Assembly: GCA_037179515.1 (NCBI GenBank)
Contig: JAXCGZ010007682.1
Location: 27,501-91,500, forward strand
Direction: 5' to 3'
DNA length: 64,000 bases
DNA from: Halocaridina rubra
Taxonomy: Eukaryota > Arthropoda > Malacostraca > Decapoda > Atyidae
The position numbers and the translations under genes were made by a program. Positions 1-12,777 of this stretch are shown piece by piece. Positions within the stretch are counted from its first letter, which is position 1, and each line of letters begins with the position of its first letter. The notes under the pieces were generated by a model. It was not told where the DNA came from, did no database searches, and saw only the letters and a program-made list of their open reading frames with translations.

Positions 1-148
1 ATCATTATTATTATTATTATCATCGTCCTTGTTTTCGTCGTCGTTGTTGTTGTTGTTTTTAATATTATATTACTTTTGTTATTATTATCATTATTCTTAT
101 CACTATAATTATTATTATTATTATCATTATTGTTATTATTATTATTTC

Positions 149-215
<67 letters not shown>

Positions 216-302
216 GTAATACTAATAATAATAAAATAAGAATAATAATTATATTTTATATTATAATTTTTGTTATTATTATTATTATTATTATTGGTAA
301 TT
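1..302. repeat. imperfect (ATT/AAT)n microsatellite tract
   Basis: Trinucleotide ATT repeats switch to AAT repeats around position 150 and back, with scattered substitutions. The open frames over it (poly-N, poly-Y, poly-I) are low-complexity translation and not genes. Confidence 0.9.
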
Positions 303-817
303 TCTCATATTTCATATTTTGAAATTCACATCTAAGCCATTTTTCTTCCAACTTTTTCATGCACTTAACTAAATGACCTGATATTTTGTACAACTCTTTT
401 CACCCGAAATACATAACAGCTGTTTTCAACCTTGACTATAAACGTAACTATGTCGCTGATGTAGAAATTCTGTAGAATTTCTTCCTTGGAGAACTGTAAA
501 TAATCTTTACATTAAGTAACTCCTAATTGGCTTCCTTCTCCTTCAGGAGAATGCATAGAGGGGCTTCGAATTTCATTCCTCACTGATTTTGTCTTGTTGG
601 TTCGCTGGAGACCCCCCCCCTTCATAGGGTTTCACTGACCATTGTTAGTCGTATCCACAATGACCTTTCTTTTTCGTTTACAGATGGCCCATGCATTCGC
701 GAGGTCGAGTGATCGCGCACAGCCCAGGCAAAAGAGTTTAAGCTGTTTACTGGGGAGGCTACTGCTGTGGCTGGGCACCACTGTGGGAGGTTGGGGCCTG
801 TGCCGGCTGGTGACCAC
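303..817. other. no gene seen
   Basis: AT-rich sequence with a nine-base C run near 611. I see no domain, no splice-bounded coding exon and no RNA gene in it. Confidence 0.6.
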
Positions 818-870
818 CCTATGGGTCCTCCATGACCCGCTCCACCCATCCGTGGGTGGAGAATCTAAAA
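818..870 (+). repeat. 53-bp double-hairpin dispersed repeat, copy 1
   Basis: The core runs from CCTATGGGTCC to GAGAATCTAAAA. It contains the stem GGGTC/GACCC and a longer stem CCACCCA/TGGGTGG with a four-base loop. The same core is at 6812-6864 (+), 26065-26117 (-) and 35674-35726 (+). Copies 1 and 2 also share TGCCGGCTGG just upstream. Confidence 0.85.
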
Positions 871-1356
<486 letters not shown>

Positions 1357-1613
1357 AAGGTATTATCCAAAACAAGCAAATGAAATAAAACTAATAGACA
1401 CATTGACAAATTCAGTCAAACGAGAACCCAAATACCGTTTATGTAAGTCATTGGAATACTTAAAAAGAAGAAGAAGAAGAAGGTCTTCCCTCAGCAATTA
1501 GTCAGGTCACTGCATCCAAGATCATTAGTGTGCATGAAGACTCGCGTTAAGTTGCAGGGTTTCAGGCCATGTGTGCCATAAAGTGGTAATTCGAGCGAAG
1601 AAGTTATACAGAA

Positions 1614-1861
<248 letters not shown>

Positions 1862-1924
1862 TAGAATTTAGAATATCTTAAGTTTGAACCTTGGAGCCAA
1901 TGGGAGCGTGAAATGGAGAGGGTT

Positions 1925-1925
<1 letters not shown>

Positions 1926-2016
<91 letters not shown>
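1926..2016. repeat. (TA)n microsatellite
   Basis: Perfect TA dinucleotide tract of about 90 bp that abuts the 3' tail of CR1-like copy 2. Confidence 0.95.
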
Positions 2017-2021
<5 letters not shown>

Positions 2022-2544
2022 ATTACCTAATTGTGATTACCTAATTGTGTTTACGGGAAAGAGCCCAAAGCTCGTATCTTCCCGTCTCCTCATCGGTTCC
2101 ATTTTTAGACTTAGTGATACTTATCATACCTGTCTTTAAAACTATGGATTGAGATAGCATTAACTACCTCCTCGCTTAGCGAATTCCAATTATCAACTAC
2201 TCCTACACTGAAAAAGTATTTCCTTACATCCTGCAAACAAGTTTTCTTACGAAGCTTCAAACTATGACCTCTAGTTCTAGAGCCAGCCATATCGAAATAT
2301 CGATCCCTATCCACTCTATCATAACCATGAAGGAATTTAAAGACTGTCACCATATCCCCCCTTACTCTTCTAGCTTCGAGTGATGGCAAGTCTAATTCCC
2401 TCAGCCTCTCATCATAACCGAGATTGCGTATTTCTGGCACCAGTTTCGTGGCATGTCTTTGAACTTTTTCAAGCTTAGCTATGTGCTTTTTCAAGTGCGG
2501 ATTCCAAAAGGGGGCTGCATATTCGAGTTTTGGCCTCACATAGG

Positions 2545-2548
<4 letters not shown>
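2017..2548 (-). mobile_element. CR1-like LINE family 1, copy 2 (3' fragment)
   Basis: The minus strand encodes the C-terminal 142 residues of the family 1 polyprotein (2111-2539) with no stop or frameshift. Recognisable elements are [32 protein letters not shown] and the terminal [20 protein letters not shown], which match the post-RT region of CR1/L2-clade LINEs. The 3' tail is two CACAATTAGGTAAT units. The 5' end is truncated directly at a (TG)n tract shared with copy 3. Confidence 0.85.

Positions 2549-2592
<44 letters not shown>
2549..2592. repeat. (TG)n microsatellite between two LINE copies
   Basis: About 44 bp of TG, which is CA on the LINE strand. It lies exactly between the 3' tail of copy 3 and the 5' truncation of copy 2, so it may be the grown tail of copy 3. 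Confidence 0.9.
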
Positions 2593-4867
<2,275 letters not shown>

Positions 4868-4945
4868 ACTGGCCTATGGGATCGAACAAGGGTTTGTCAA
4901 TTCCCCAATCGAGTGCTTTAGCCACTCCCGTCCCCACTTGGCTTA
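4868..4945 (-). mobile_element. tRNA-derived SINE head (fragment)
   Basis: On the minus strand a box-A-like GTGGCTAAAGCACTCG is followed after about 20 bp by a box B, TTGTTCGATCCC. Spacing and sequence fit a tRNA-like RNA polymerase III promoter, but no cloverleaf can be completed, so this is a SINE piece and not a tRNA gene. Confidence 0.5.
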
Positions 4946-5281
4946 AAAATTAGTGGTCAGAATTAGTGGTAAAGCTCATAAGACGGTCTTACAATCAAGA
5001 GTTCTATTGTTTATATTCATGTAATGGCATTATGAAGCTCTAAAAATGGTGATCTGTTTGAGTGGAGGAAGCCATGCGTGGTGACTGTTAAATCGTAATA
5101 CTTCAGACCCTGGGATTAAGAAATACCAACTAATGATGATCTTAACTGTGCAAAATAACAGCTTGCAAGTGGGTTTAGAGATTGATGGCCAGTTCTTGAC
5201 ACTAAAATGAAAATCGTACTTCGGATGAGATAATAGCTGTTTCTTAACTTTTTCCGATCATATGATAGATGTTGTACTTAA

Positions 5282-5460
5282 TTTTTTTCTTCTTTTTTAT
5301 GATTTTGACACCAGGACGGGACCAAAAAAAAATAAATCTGCCCTCATCAAGCCTGGGCACGAAGAAAACTAAAAGTAAAAAGAAACAGAAATGGGGAGTG
5401 TTGTGACTTGTCAGATGTGAAAGGATAATAAGAGATGTGTAACGAATATCCAAAAGATAG
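5282..5460 (-). mobile_element. SINE-like repeat family 3, copy 1
   Basis: The minus strand carries the modules CACATCTGACAAGTCACAAC, a T-rich stretch, GATGAGGGCAG and the CCTGGTGTCA end that recur at 16975-17112, 19715-19855, 20575-20720, 23735-23885 and 36900-37030. AT-rich sequence follows the 3' end. Family assignment is by mutual similarity only. Confidence 0.6.
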
Positions 5461-5589
5461 TCTCTAGTATCTGACTAGTATTTTCCCCTTAGGATGATGA
5501 AGAAAATGTTAAAAATAAATTTGTTTTTCGTCTGTATTACGTCGTGTCTCGCAAAAATAATTCCTTTATGAAAATTATTTGGATTTGGA

Positions 5590-5712
5590 ATAACTTGAGT
5601 CTAACTCATGCAGATTCAATCCCTCCGGGGAGCGTTAGGAAGGGCCTCCGGCCTTAATATCAGAGCTCAAGCTTTTCTGCGTCCACCCCTTCTGAAATAA
5701 GGGCTAATTTTT
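5590..5712 (+). mobile_element. tRNA-derived SINE family 2, fragment
   Basis: Contains a box-B-like GATTCAATCCC, then GCGTTAGGAAGGGCCTCCGG, a module widespread in invertebrate SINEs, and GTCCACCCCTTC. Related pieces are at 7437-7500, 10285-10400, 19340-19515, 47590-47715, 57595-57745 and 58797-58939. Confidence 0.6.
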
Positions 5713-6784
5713 ACATTAAGCTAGAAAATTCGAATTGGAATAATCGAATCTTATGACCATATTCCAATAGCTCATTTTTTAATTCATAAACATTCTTATC
5801 TTAAACTTGTGTGAATCCCTCTCATCCACTTTTTCTTAATATTCTTTATGTTCTTTTTTAACCTTCCTTTTTATATTATTTTCTCTATCTCTCCATTTAT
5901 CTTTTTTTTTAATATCATATCCATTTAAACTTCTTTTATTTCAGTTCTGTTATTAAATTTTTGCACCTTTCTGTTTACTCGTTTTGCGTTTCTGTTTGTG
6001 TTACCTGTTCTGTAGGGGGTGTGTGTGTGTGTTTTTTTTCCGCTAGGCTATCGGATAAAATGTTTCCTCATGGACGCCACACATCTTGAGTTGTACTCAA
6101 TAGGCTGATACCTTTTCCTTCCTATCCTTAACTCATAATCGTCTTTTTCTTTCATTTAGTAGATTATTTTTAATATGGTGCAGACATAGAATTGAATCTT
6201 AATTTTTTTTTACTCTCCTGAGGGAAATGAGCTAGCTTTCTTCCTCCATGTTTCCCTGCGTGTTGTAGGAGTCGACTAGATAGGGCGGAGCGAGGAGACT
6301 GGGAATCCCCTACTCTGTATATTTCCTTTCCAAAAGAGTCAAGAGTATTTTGCCTTGACTCAGCCACTTTCCTTATAAAGGAGGAAATGGCTATGTTTAT
6401 AGATATATAGACTATGTATTTTGTATATAGTTAATAGCTACTGAAATTATTTTTTTATCTATAAATTCTGGTCTGCATATCTGTCGGTTCTTCATTATTG
6501 TATTTGGTATCTGTAAATCTTCTTACAGATATATTTATCCTTATCCAAGCCCAATTTCTTGAAGATACTGTTCCATATTGGCCCTCAGACATCTGATGGT
6601 GTCCTCATTGGACCTGATGAAATGAACAAGAGCTACTATATACATGTTGGACGCAGCTATTTCTCCTTCAAATCCCTGAATGGTTGAGAGGAAGAGAGAA
6701 GCTGTAGCGGTTACCTTTGTTTAGTGACAGTTAGATTCTTGAGCAAACTTTAGCATCCATCATTGGACTTGCTAGACCTTTCCT
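5713..6784. other. no gene seen
   Basis: AT-rich non-coding sequence. A short stretch near 6227-6330 resembles, on the opposite strand, the motif GACACGCAGGGTATACGAGA at 31240 and its counterpart near 58680, so it may be an old dispersed repeat. Confidence 0.45.
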
Positions 6785-6811
6785 GGCTTCCCTGTGCCGG
6801 CTGGCAAGCAC

Positions 6812-6864
6812 CCTATGGGTCCTCCATGACCCGCTCCACCCATCCGTGGGTGGAGAATCTAAAA
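6812..6864 (+). repeat. 53-bp double-hairpin dispersed repeat, copy 2
   Basis: Identical or nearly identical to the core at 818-870, including both stems. Confidence 0.85.
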
Positions 6865-7104
6865 CCACTTCCTGATTTGGTCCAAGACTTCTTCTTCTTC
6901 TTCTCTCGCTTTTCCCATATCTATATGGGGTCGCGGTTCTTATCAGCCTTTTCCACTCTCTCTTGGGCAATGCTACCTCTCCACTGAGGTCCTTCTCTCT
7001 CTCAAGTCGTTTTGGTCCAAGACTCTTAGGCTATATTTTCGAAGTAGTCTTTTCCAATGGAGGTCTTTGCTCATCCGCCATTCGATGGACGCGCACAGTG
7101 AAAT

Positions 7105-7151
7105 GTTCCGGTTTTACGTCACGGACTCCCTTTTCTACCAAGGGCTAGGAA
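7105..7151 (-). mobile_element. tRNA-derived SINE family 1, 3' fragment
   Basis: The end module TTTTACGTCACGGACTCCC with TTTTCTACCAAGGGCTAGG is the 3' end of SINE family 1, cut after about 45 bp. Confidence 0.6.
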
Positions 7152-7436
7152 ATATAATATCGAAATTCGAAAGCCTCACTATTCGGATAAGAATTAACTT
7201 TTTTTTCGTATTTTTTCTTGGATTTAACAAAACTCACAAAAAAAAAAAAATATTCAAGTAAATAAATATTGGAGAAAATATTTGCAGGGAACTTTTGTCA
7301 TAATTTGTAGTTTTGTTTATTTATGGATCCTGAAATAGAAGACAAGACACAAATAAAATGAATTATATAAAACCGTTCTCTCTTTGTTCAGTAATGAAGA
7401 AATTATACATAAAACTATGTATATGTACCGTTTTAT

Positions 7437-7499
7437 GCGTCATTATCTGTCCCCTTTCGAATGGGGGTGGACACAAGCTGAAGCTGGGCTATGTATAGG

Positions 7500-7500
<1 letters not shown>
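7437..7500 (-). mobile_element. tRNA-derived SINE family 2, 3' fragment
   Basis: The hairpin module CCCCTTTCGAATGGGGGTGG is the 3' part of family 2. It abuts a (TTA)n tract at 7500. Confidence 0.5.

Positions 7501-7575
<75 letters not shown>
7500..7575. repeat. (TTA)n microsatellite
   Basis: Perfect trinucleotide tract of about 75 bp. Confidence 0.95.
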
Positions 7576-7576
<1 letters not shown>

Positions 7577-7745
7577 AGCAGTAGTGGTAGTAGTTTTATA
7601 CAGAGTATATTCTCTGACTATTTCTGAAATTTTTTTTGAAATATATTGAAGTGCTACTGAAAATTAATGTTTAATTTACATGTATGATACTTGGAGATAT
7701 CTAGTGTCCAGTATATTATATAGTTAATTTTTGAAGCATTACTAA

Positions 7746-7749
<4 letters not shown>

Positions 7750-7831
<82 letters not shown>
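7750..7831. repeat. (TA)n microsatellite
   Basis: Perfect TA tract of about 80 bp, some 290 bp beyond the opsin polyadenylation signal. Confidence 0.95.
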
Positions 7832-7834
<3 letters not shown>

Positions 7835-8117
7835 TTAATTTTTTCTTTACTCTGGGGCGTTTCCAGACCTCAAGAAGTACAGATACCAGCTATGCATTTT
7901 ACTTATGATACTGGTTCCTACTAAAAATTTATATCAAATTGTCATAAGAATTTTCTCTTTGACAGAGTGTATTTAAGAAAAATTATATGTAAGTTTGAAT
8001 TATAAACCTAGTAATTACTAAAAAAAAATCATATATGTTGGTTTGCATATAACAGAGTTTATTTCCAGGTGTAACCATTATCAGGATAGAATTAAAAAAT
8101 AAGATTGTTTGCAGGGA

Positions 8118-8123
8118 TTTATT
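8118..8123 (-). promoter_or_regulatory. polyadenylation signal of the opsin gene
   Basis: AATAAA on the minus strand, 62 bp after the opsin stop codon. This gives a short 3' UTR. Confidence 0.65.
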
Positions 8124-8185
8124 TTATAAGGAATTCGTAAAGACGTCTTTACATCGTTAAAATCGCGTAGAACCTTGTGTACAAC

Positions 8186-9307
8186 TTAGCACTTTTCATT
8201 GGTGGAGGTAGTTTCAGACACAGATTTGTCTTCTTCTCTTTCTGTGGCACAGGAGAGGCAGGGCAGTTTCTTCTCCATAGCAGCTCTGTACTTAGGGTGG
8301 CTGATGGCATAAATGATGGGGTTGTAGACAGCATTGGCCTTGGCAAAAACGGATCCCCAGATGGAGAAGAGAGGAGTAACGATAGATGGTTTCAGCATTC
8401 CAGAGTAGTTGATGATGAAATAGGGGGTCCAAGCCATGAACCAAAGAGAGACAGTCATCAGGGCAACTTTGGCCAGTCGGCATTCAGCTGAAGTTTTCTT
8501 GGCCTCAGGATCATTCCTGAGAGATTTGACACCCATTTTCTTAGCTTGGTCTCTCATCTGCTTCTCGTGGGTAGACACAGCCTTAAGAATGAAAGTGTAG
8601 CTGTAAACGATGATGAGGAGAGGAGAGATGTATACCCACATGGAATAGAAGTATAGGTACAGGTGAGACTCCAGGGAGGCAGTAAGGTAGTCAGTTCCGC
8701 AAGCAGTCATGTTACCCTCTGGGACGTAGGCATTGATACCGAAGAATGGTGGGATGCACCAGAACAAAGCACCGCACCATACGTACAGTATTCTACCCAT
8801 AGCTCCTTTGGAGGTCAAAGGAGTACCAGAGATTCCCTTGACAATAACATTATAACGATCTAGAGTGATGAATACCATAGACCAGACGGATACTCCTCCA
8901 AAGAGGGAGCCCAAGAAAGCATACAGTTGACAAGAGAATTCACTGAAAACCCAGGTCTGATAGTAGCAGTTGACCAGCATAGGGGGGCACATAGTGAGCA
9001 TCATGCCAAAATCAGAGAAGGCCAAGTTGACAACAAACATGTTTGCTGGAGTCCTCAAAGATTTGGTGTTCATGAATACCCAAATTACTACAAAGTTACC
9101 GCAAACGGAAAGTAAACCCATAACGAACATCCAGAGGCCGAGCAAGCTGTACCAGAGAGGATTCATTGGAGGGAACTGGTACCAGTGAGAGTGTACCAAA
9201 TGGAGGACTTCCTTTGGTACTGTGTCCACCACAGTGTAGTTCCCGTAAAGGTTGGTTGAGGGAAGGCCGTTAGCTCCCATGTTGGTAGGATCGTCCCAGT
9301 AGCCCAT
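8186..9307 (-). CDS. arthropod Gq-coupled visual opsin (middle/long-wavelength type)
   Basis: A seven-transmembrane, retinal-binding photoreceptor GPCR of 373 residues, full length for the family. Seen in the sequence: N-glycosylation site NYT at residue 23 before the conserved HWYQFPPMNP; disulphide cysteines C126 and C203; DRY at 150-152 ending helix 3; the helix 7 chromophore lysine K323 in FAKANAVYNPIIY; the NPxxY motif 329-333; and the HPK tripeptide (337-339) characteristic of Gq-coupled arthropod opsins. The cytoplasmic loop MRDQAKKMGVKSLRNDPEAK is typical of crustacean and insect long-wavelength opsins. The tail is rich in Ser/Thr, as for arrestin-regulating phosphorylation. The whole coding region is one exon. 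A strong splice acceptor ends exactly before the ATG, which supports this start and implies an upstream, probably non-coding, exon. Spectral tuning cannot be told from sequence. No frameshift or missing key residue was seen. Confidence 0.97.
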   Translation of the reverse strand: MGYWDDPTNMGANGLPSTNLYGNYTVVDTVPKEVLHLVHSHWYQFPPMNPLWYSLLGLWMFVMGLLSVCGNFVVIWVFMNTKSLRTPANMFVVNLAFSDFGMMLTMCPPMLVNCYYQTWVFSEFSCQLYAFLGSLFGGVSVWSMVFITLDRYNVIVKGISGTPLTSKGAMGRILYVWCGALFWCIPPFFGINAYVPEGNMTACGTDYLTASLESHLYLYFYSMWVYISPLLIIVYSYTFILKAVSTHEKQMRDQAKKMGVKSLRNDPEAKKTSAECRLAKVALMTVSLWFMAWTPYFIINYSGMLKPSIVTPLFSIWGSVFAKANAVYNPIIYAISHPKYRAAMEKKLPCLSCATEREEDKSVSETTSTNEKC

Positions 9308-9323
9308 CTGAAAAGAAAATAGA
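9308..9323 (-). promoter_or_regulatory. splice acceptor directly upstream of the opsin ATG
   Basis: On the minus strand a pyrimidine tract CTATTTTCTTTTCAG ends at 9308 and the ATG follows with no gap. This indicates an intron between an upstream leader exon, not located, and the single coding exon. It could also join an upstream coding exon, but the family N-terminus is already complete. Confidence 0.7.
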
Positions 9324-9876
9324 AATATCTTGTAGATTTTTATTCTTTAAATTCATGAGTTGGAAGAGCTTACAGTGAATATAGCGAATTACTTATTAGC
9401 AGTGTTAAAATAATCAAATTTTTGTGTAGACGCTACTAATAACAATGCATATTGACTCACTAAGAAAAAAAGAAAAGAAAACATTAATATATGGAACAAG
9501 CAGTTGGTAAGTTGAATTACCGTAGATAAGAATATAGAAAGGCAAAAAAGTGTAACAAGAGTATAGTCATTATTAATGCATAACTTTTTTGTTATACAAC
9601 AACACCGTAAAACTTTTTTGTATGACGCCTGAAGACCCCCTAGTAACTAAAACTTACTTCAGGCTAGTTGACTTTTCATATGGCAAAGAGAAATTTTATG
9701 TACTTATTGCAATATAGTATATGTTTTTATATGTAAAAGCATGATAGCTTATCAGATACTTTACTTGCATATAAATATATACACATGATATAATTCTTGT
9801 ATCGTTCGTGTATTGAATCTTGGTCTCATTTTGAACCGTGTCATTTGTTAATAATAATAGATAATGATAATAATAG

Positions 9877-9911
<35 letters not shown>

Positions 9912-10284
9912 GATATTTAAAATAGCTAATGTACATATTAAATGAATAAGTGTTATTAATTGGTCGCATAAAGCTTTTCGGGTCTCCCTGGCTTGGAATA
10001 CCTTGAGAAAGACATGTCAAATCTGATCCAATTTGACTCTTATTCACCAGTTTTCCTTCACGAATCTTGAAATATTTATCAGTCGTCCATTTGGCACTGT
10101 CCACAAGAAAATTTTTGATATTCTAACTGTTGAAATTGTATTTCCAAAATGGAACTTTGTGCTAGCGTAGACAGAGATGGTTTTTATTTATCATGCCTAA
10201 TTTCTCGAAGAAAGTTGCAGGGCTTTTTAAAGGAGTTAGCTCTTAAAAATTCCTCTTATATTGAAAGAGGAATTGAGAAGTGAC
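9324..10284. other. no gene seen (presumed opsin leader intron and upstream region)
   Basis: AT-rich sequence with an (AAT)n tract at about 9880-9911. The opsin leader exon and promoter should lie here or beyond, but I cannot pinpoint a donor or core promoter. Confidence 0.5.
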
Positions 10285-10400
10285 AACCCCTGTTCAAGCC
10301 CAACGCGGGCGTTAGGAAGGGCATCCAGCCTTGATTCCTCAACTCTAATCTCTTTCCGTCCATTCTGGGTTTTGATAGTGACGAAAATTCAGACTCATTT
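10285..10400 (+). mobile_element. tRNA-derived SINE family 2, fragment
   Basis: Box-B-like CTGTTCAAGCCC, then GCGTTAGGAAGGGCATCCAG and CCGTCCATTCTGGG, as in the other family 2 pieces. Confidence 0.6.
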
Positions 10401-10452
10401 ATGCAGTGTCTAAGGAACAGACTAAATGTCATGACCTGAAAAACAGAACCCT

Positions 10453-10930
10453 TGATTAATTGTCTGTACTGTTGCTTACCGTTATCGATTTGTCGTACGA
10501 TTACTGAGAATAATCGAACCCTGATTGATTGTCTGTACTGTTGCGTACCGTTGTCGATTTATCGTATGATTACAGAGAATAATCGAACCCTGATTAATTG
10601 TCTGTACAGTTGCTTACCGTTGTCGATTTGTCGAAGGATTACTGAAAATAATCGAACCCTGATTGATTGTCTGTACTGTTGCGTACCGTTATTGATTTAT
10701 CGTACGATTACAGAGAATAATCGAACCCTGATTAATTGTCTGTACTGTTGCTTACGGCGTCGATTTGTCATATGATTACAGAAAATAATCGAATCCTGAT
10801 TAATAGTCTGTACTGTTGCTTACCGTTATCGATTTGTCGTACGATTACTGAGAATAATCGAACCCTGATTAATTGTCTGTACAGTTGCTTACCGTTGTCG
10901 ATTTGTCGTACAATTACTGAGAATAATCGA
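10453..10930. repeat. 69-bp minisatellite, seven units, alternating subtypes
   Basis: Each unit runs from CTGATTRATTGTCTGTAC to AATAATCGAACC. Two subtypes alternate at the start (TTAATTG with GCTTACC, and TTGATTG with GCGTACC), giving a dimeric higher-order repeat of about 138 bp. Because 69 is divisible by three, a repeating 23-residue open frame appears on either strand; I do not consider it a gene. Confidence 0.9.
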
Positions 10931-11223
10931 AGAAAGCGAGAGCCACTCAACGTTTTCTGGAAAAGGGGTGCCTTTGGAGCCGTCTTCAAGCGCTCTGAGT
11001 TCCAGCCGCACCCACTGGCGTTATATATACCTCTTCCAGAAAGAAGTCGAACTCATCCTACTGGAAAAAATATTTGTTAACAAGCTTTAAAATATCAAGG
11101 AAAATCACCCCCTCCATGGGGAGTTTCTGTGTCCCATTCCCCCCCATAAATGAATAACAGCTACACCATTAGGTGGACTCTGTGAGAGTGAAGCCGTATT
11201 TTTTTTTTTAATCCTGTTAAATT
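10931..11223. other. no gene seen
   Basis: Non-coding sequence between a minisatellite and an ATTT tract. Confidence 0.5.
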
Positions 11224-11261
11224 ATCTTTATTTATTTATTTATTTATTTATTTATTTTAGG
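11224..11261. repeat. (ATTT)n microsatellite
   Basis: About nine tandem ATTT units. Confidence 0.9.
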
Positions 11262-11494
11262 CGAACGGTAGGAGTGCCATTAACCCATGTGGCATCCTTG
11301 GTATATGAAGAGTCATCCCTGACCCTATGTAATTTACTAAATATTGCTTTTAATGTACGAAGTTGAGGAGTGTTTCTATACAATAGACGCCACTATTGTC
11401 TTCTCCTTATCCTCCAAAGTCCCTCTTTTCTGAAAATGTTTCCCAGAGGCTCTTATAAGTTACTAGAATATTCAAAGGCATTGAAGAACAGTAT

Positions 11495-11620
11495 GACTGA
11501 GGTTAGTAAGGGCATACACTCAGGGTAACAATTACATCTGCCAAAACAAGTCCTTCGTAAGAAGGCAGCCGCCCTAGCCCTTAGTAGAAAAGGGAGTTCG
11601 TGACGTAAAACCGAATCCAT
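11495..11620 (+). mobile_element. tRNA-derived SINE family 1, body fragment (no tRNA head)
   Basis: Matches the body from GAGGTTAGTAAGGGCATAC through GCCAAAACAAGTCCTTCG to the end GTGACGTAAAACCGAATCC. The tRNA-like head with boxes A and B is missing. Confidence 0.8.
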
Positions 11621-11736
11621 CAATCCAGTAAAGTACAGTATTACCATATCCCTACGAAAGGCTACAATTCCTACAGACATTTTCCAAATGTTAGAGTCAA
11701 CCAGTTGAACTTACTTGTGTTGGTATACTTCGAAAA

Positions 11737-12336
11737 TCACTATAGTCTCTCTTCCATACCTCATCATTCCTGGTGAAGAAATGATAAACAATTCACTCTT
11801 TTTCTCTAACTTGCTGTATGTATTTATGGTATCCTTATATTTGTGGGTTTTTTTAAGCACTATAGTCTCTCTTCCATACCTCATCATTTCTGGTGAAGAA
11901 ATGATAAACAATTCACTCTTTTTCTCTAACTTGCTGTATGTATTTATGGTATCCTTATATTTGTGGGTTTTTTTAAGCACTATAGTCTCTCTTCCATACC
12001 TCATCATTTCTGGTGAAGAAATGATAAACAATTCACTCTTTTTCTCTAACTTGCTGTATGTATTTATGGTATCCTTATATTTGTGGGTTATTTAAGCACT
12101 ATAGTCTCTCTTCCATACCTCATCATTTCTGGTAAAGAAATGATAAACAATCCACTCTTTTTCTCTAACTTGATGTATGTATTCATGGTATCCTTATATT
12201 TGTGGGTTATTTAAGCACTATAGTCTCTCTTCCATACCTCATCATTTCTGGTAAAGAAATGATAAACAATCCACTCTTTTTCTCTAACTTGATGTATGTA
12301 TTCATGGTATCCTTATATTTGTGTGTTTTTTTAAGC
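11737..12336. repeat. 120-bp minisatellite, five units
   Basis: Five units of 119-120 bp begin with ACTATAGTCTCTCTTCCATA at about 11739, 11858, 11978, 12097 and 12216. Units 1-3 and units 4-5 form two subtypes. Most units contain the inverted repeat ATCATTTCT / AGAAATGAT with a five-base loop. Confidence 0.93.
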
Positions 12337-12339
12337 ACT

Positions 12340-12465
12340 CTTTACAGTTTCTTTGTTACTAGAGTAGTTAATGAGTGGAATGGACTGGATGCTGTCATTA
12401 TCAGTGCGTTGAGCAGGCATCCAATCAAAGAGCCAGTAGGCAACTGTGGTGATAAATTAGTTGTA
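12340..12465 (+). mobile_element. C-terminal remnant of a CR1-like LINE
   Basis: One frame reads FVTRVVNEWNGLDAVIISA, which resembles the end of CR1-type polyproteins (FFSxRVVNEWNxLPxEVVxA). Upstream LINE sequence is not recognisable, so this is an old fragment. Confidence 0.5.
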
Positions 12466-12483
12466 GTTTGTTATTTCACACAC

Positions 12484-12490
12484 TACTACT

Positions 12491-12544
<54 letters not shown>
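12484..12544. repeat. (CTA)n microsatellite
   Basis: About 20 tandem CTA units directly after the LINE remnant. Confidence 0.95.
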
Positions 12545-12596
12545 TAGTTTCGACTTTACAGCCGATTTAAAGGAAGTATTCATTGTCAAATTTGTT

Positions 12597-12636
12597 AATT
12601 ATTATTATTAGTAGTAGTGGTAGTAGTATTATTATG

Positions 12637-12691
<55 letters not shown>

Positions 12692-12712
12692 GTATTAGTA
12701 TTATTGTTGTTG

Positions 12713-12767
<55 letters not shown>

Positions 12768-12777
12768 CATTATTATT
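12597..12777. repeat. imperfect (ATT)n microsatellite
   Basis: ATT repeats interrupted by AGT and GTT variants near 12610 and 12690-12715. Confidence 0.93.

Noticed and set aside
8177..9188. Plus-strand open frames across the opsin
   Set aside because: They lie antisense to a complete, conserved coding sequence and show no protein pattern of their own.
10452..11080. Repetitive 107- and 114-codon frames with a 23-residue period
   Set aside because: They result from a 69-bp minisatellite whose unit length is a multiple of three. No conserved start or domain.
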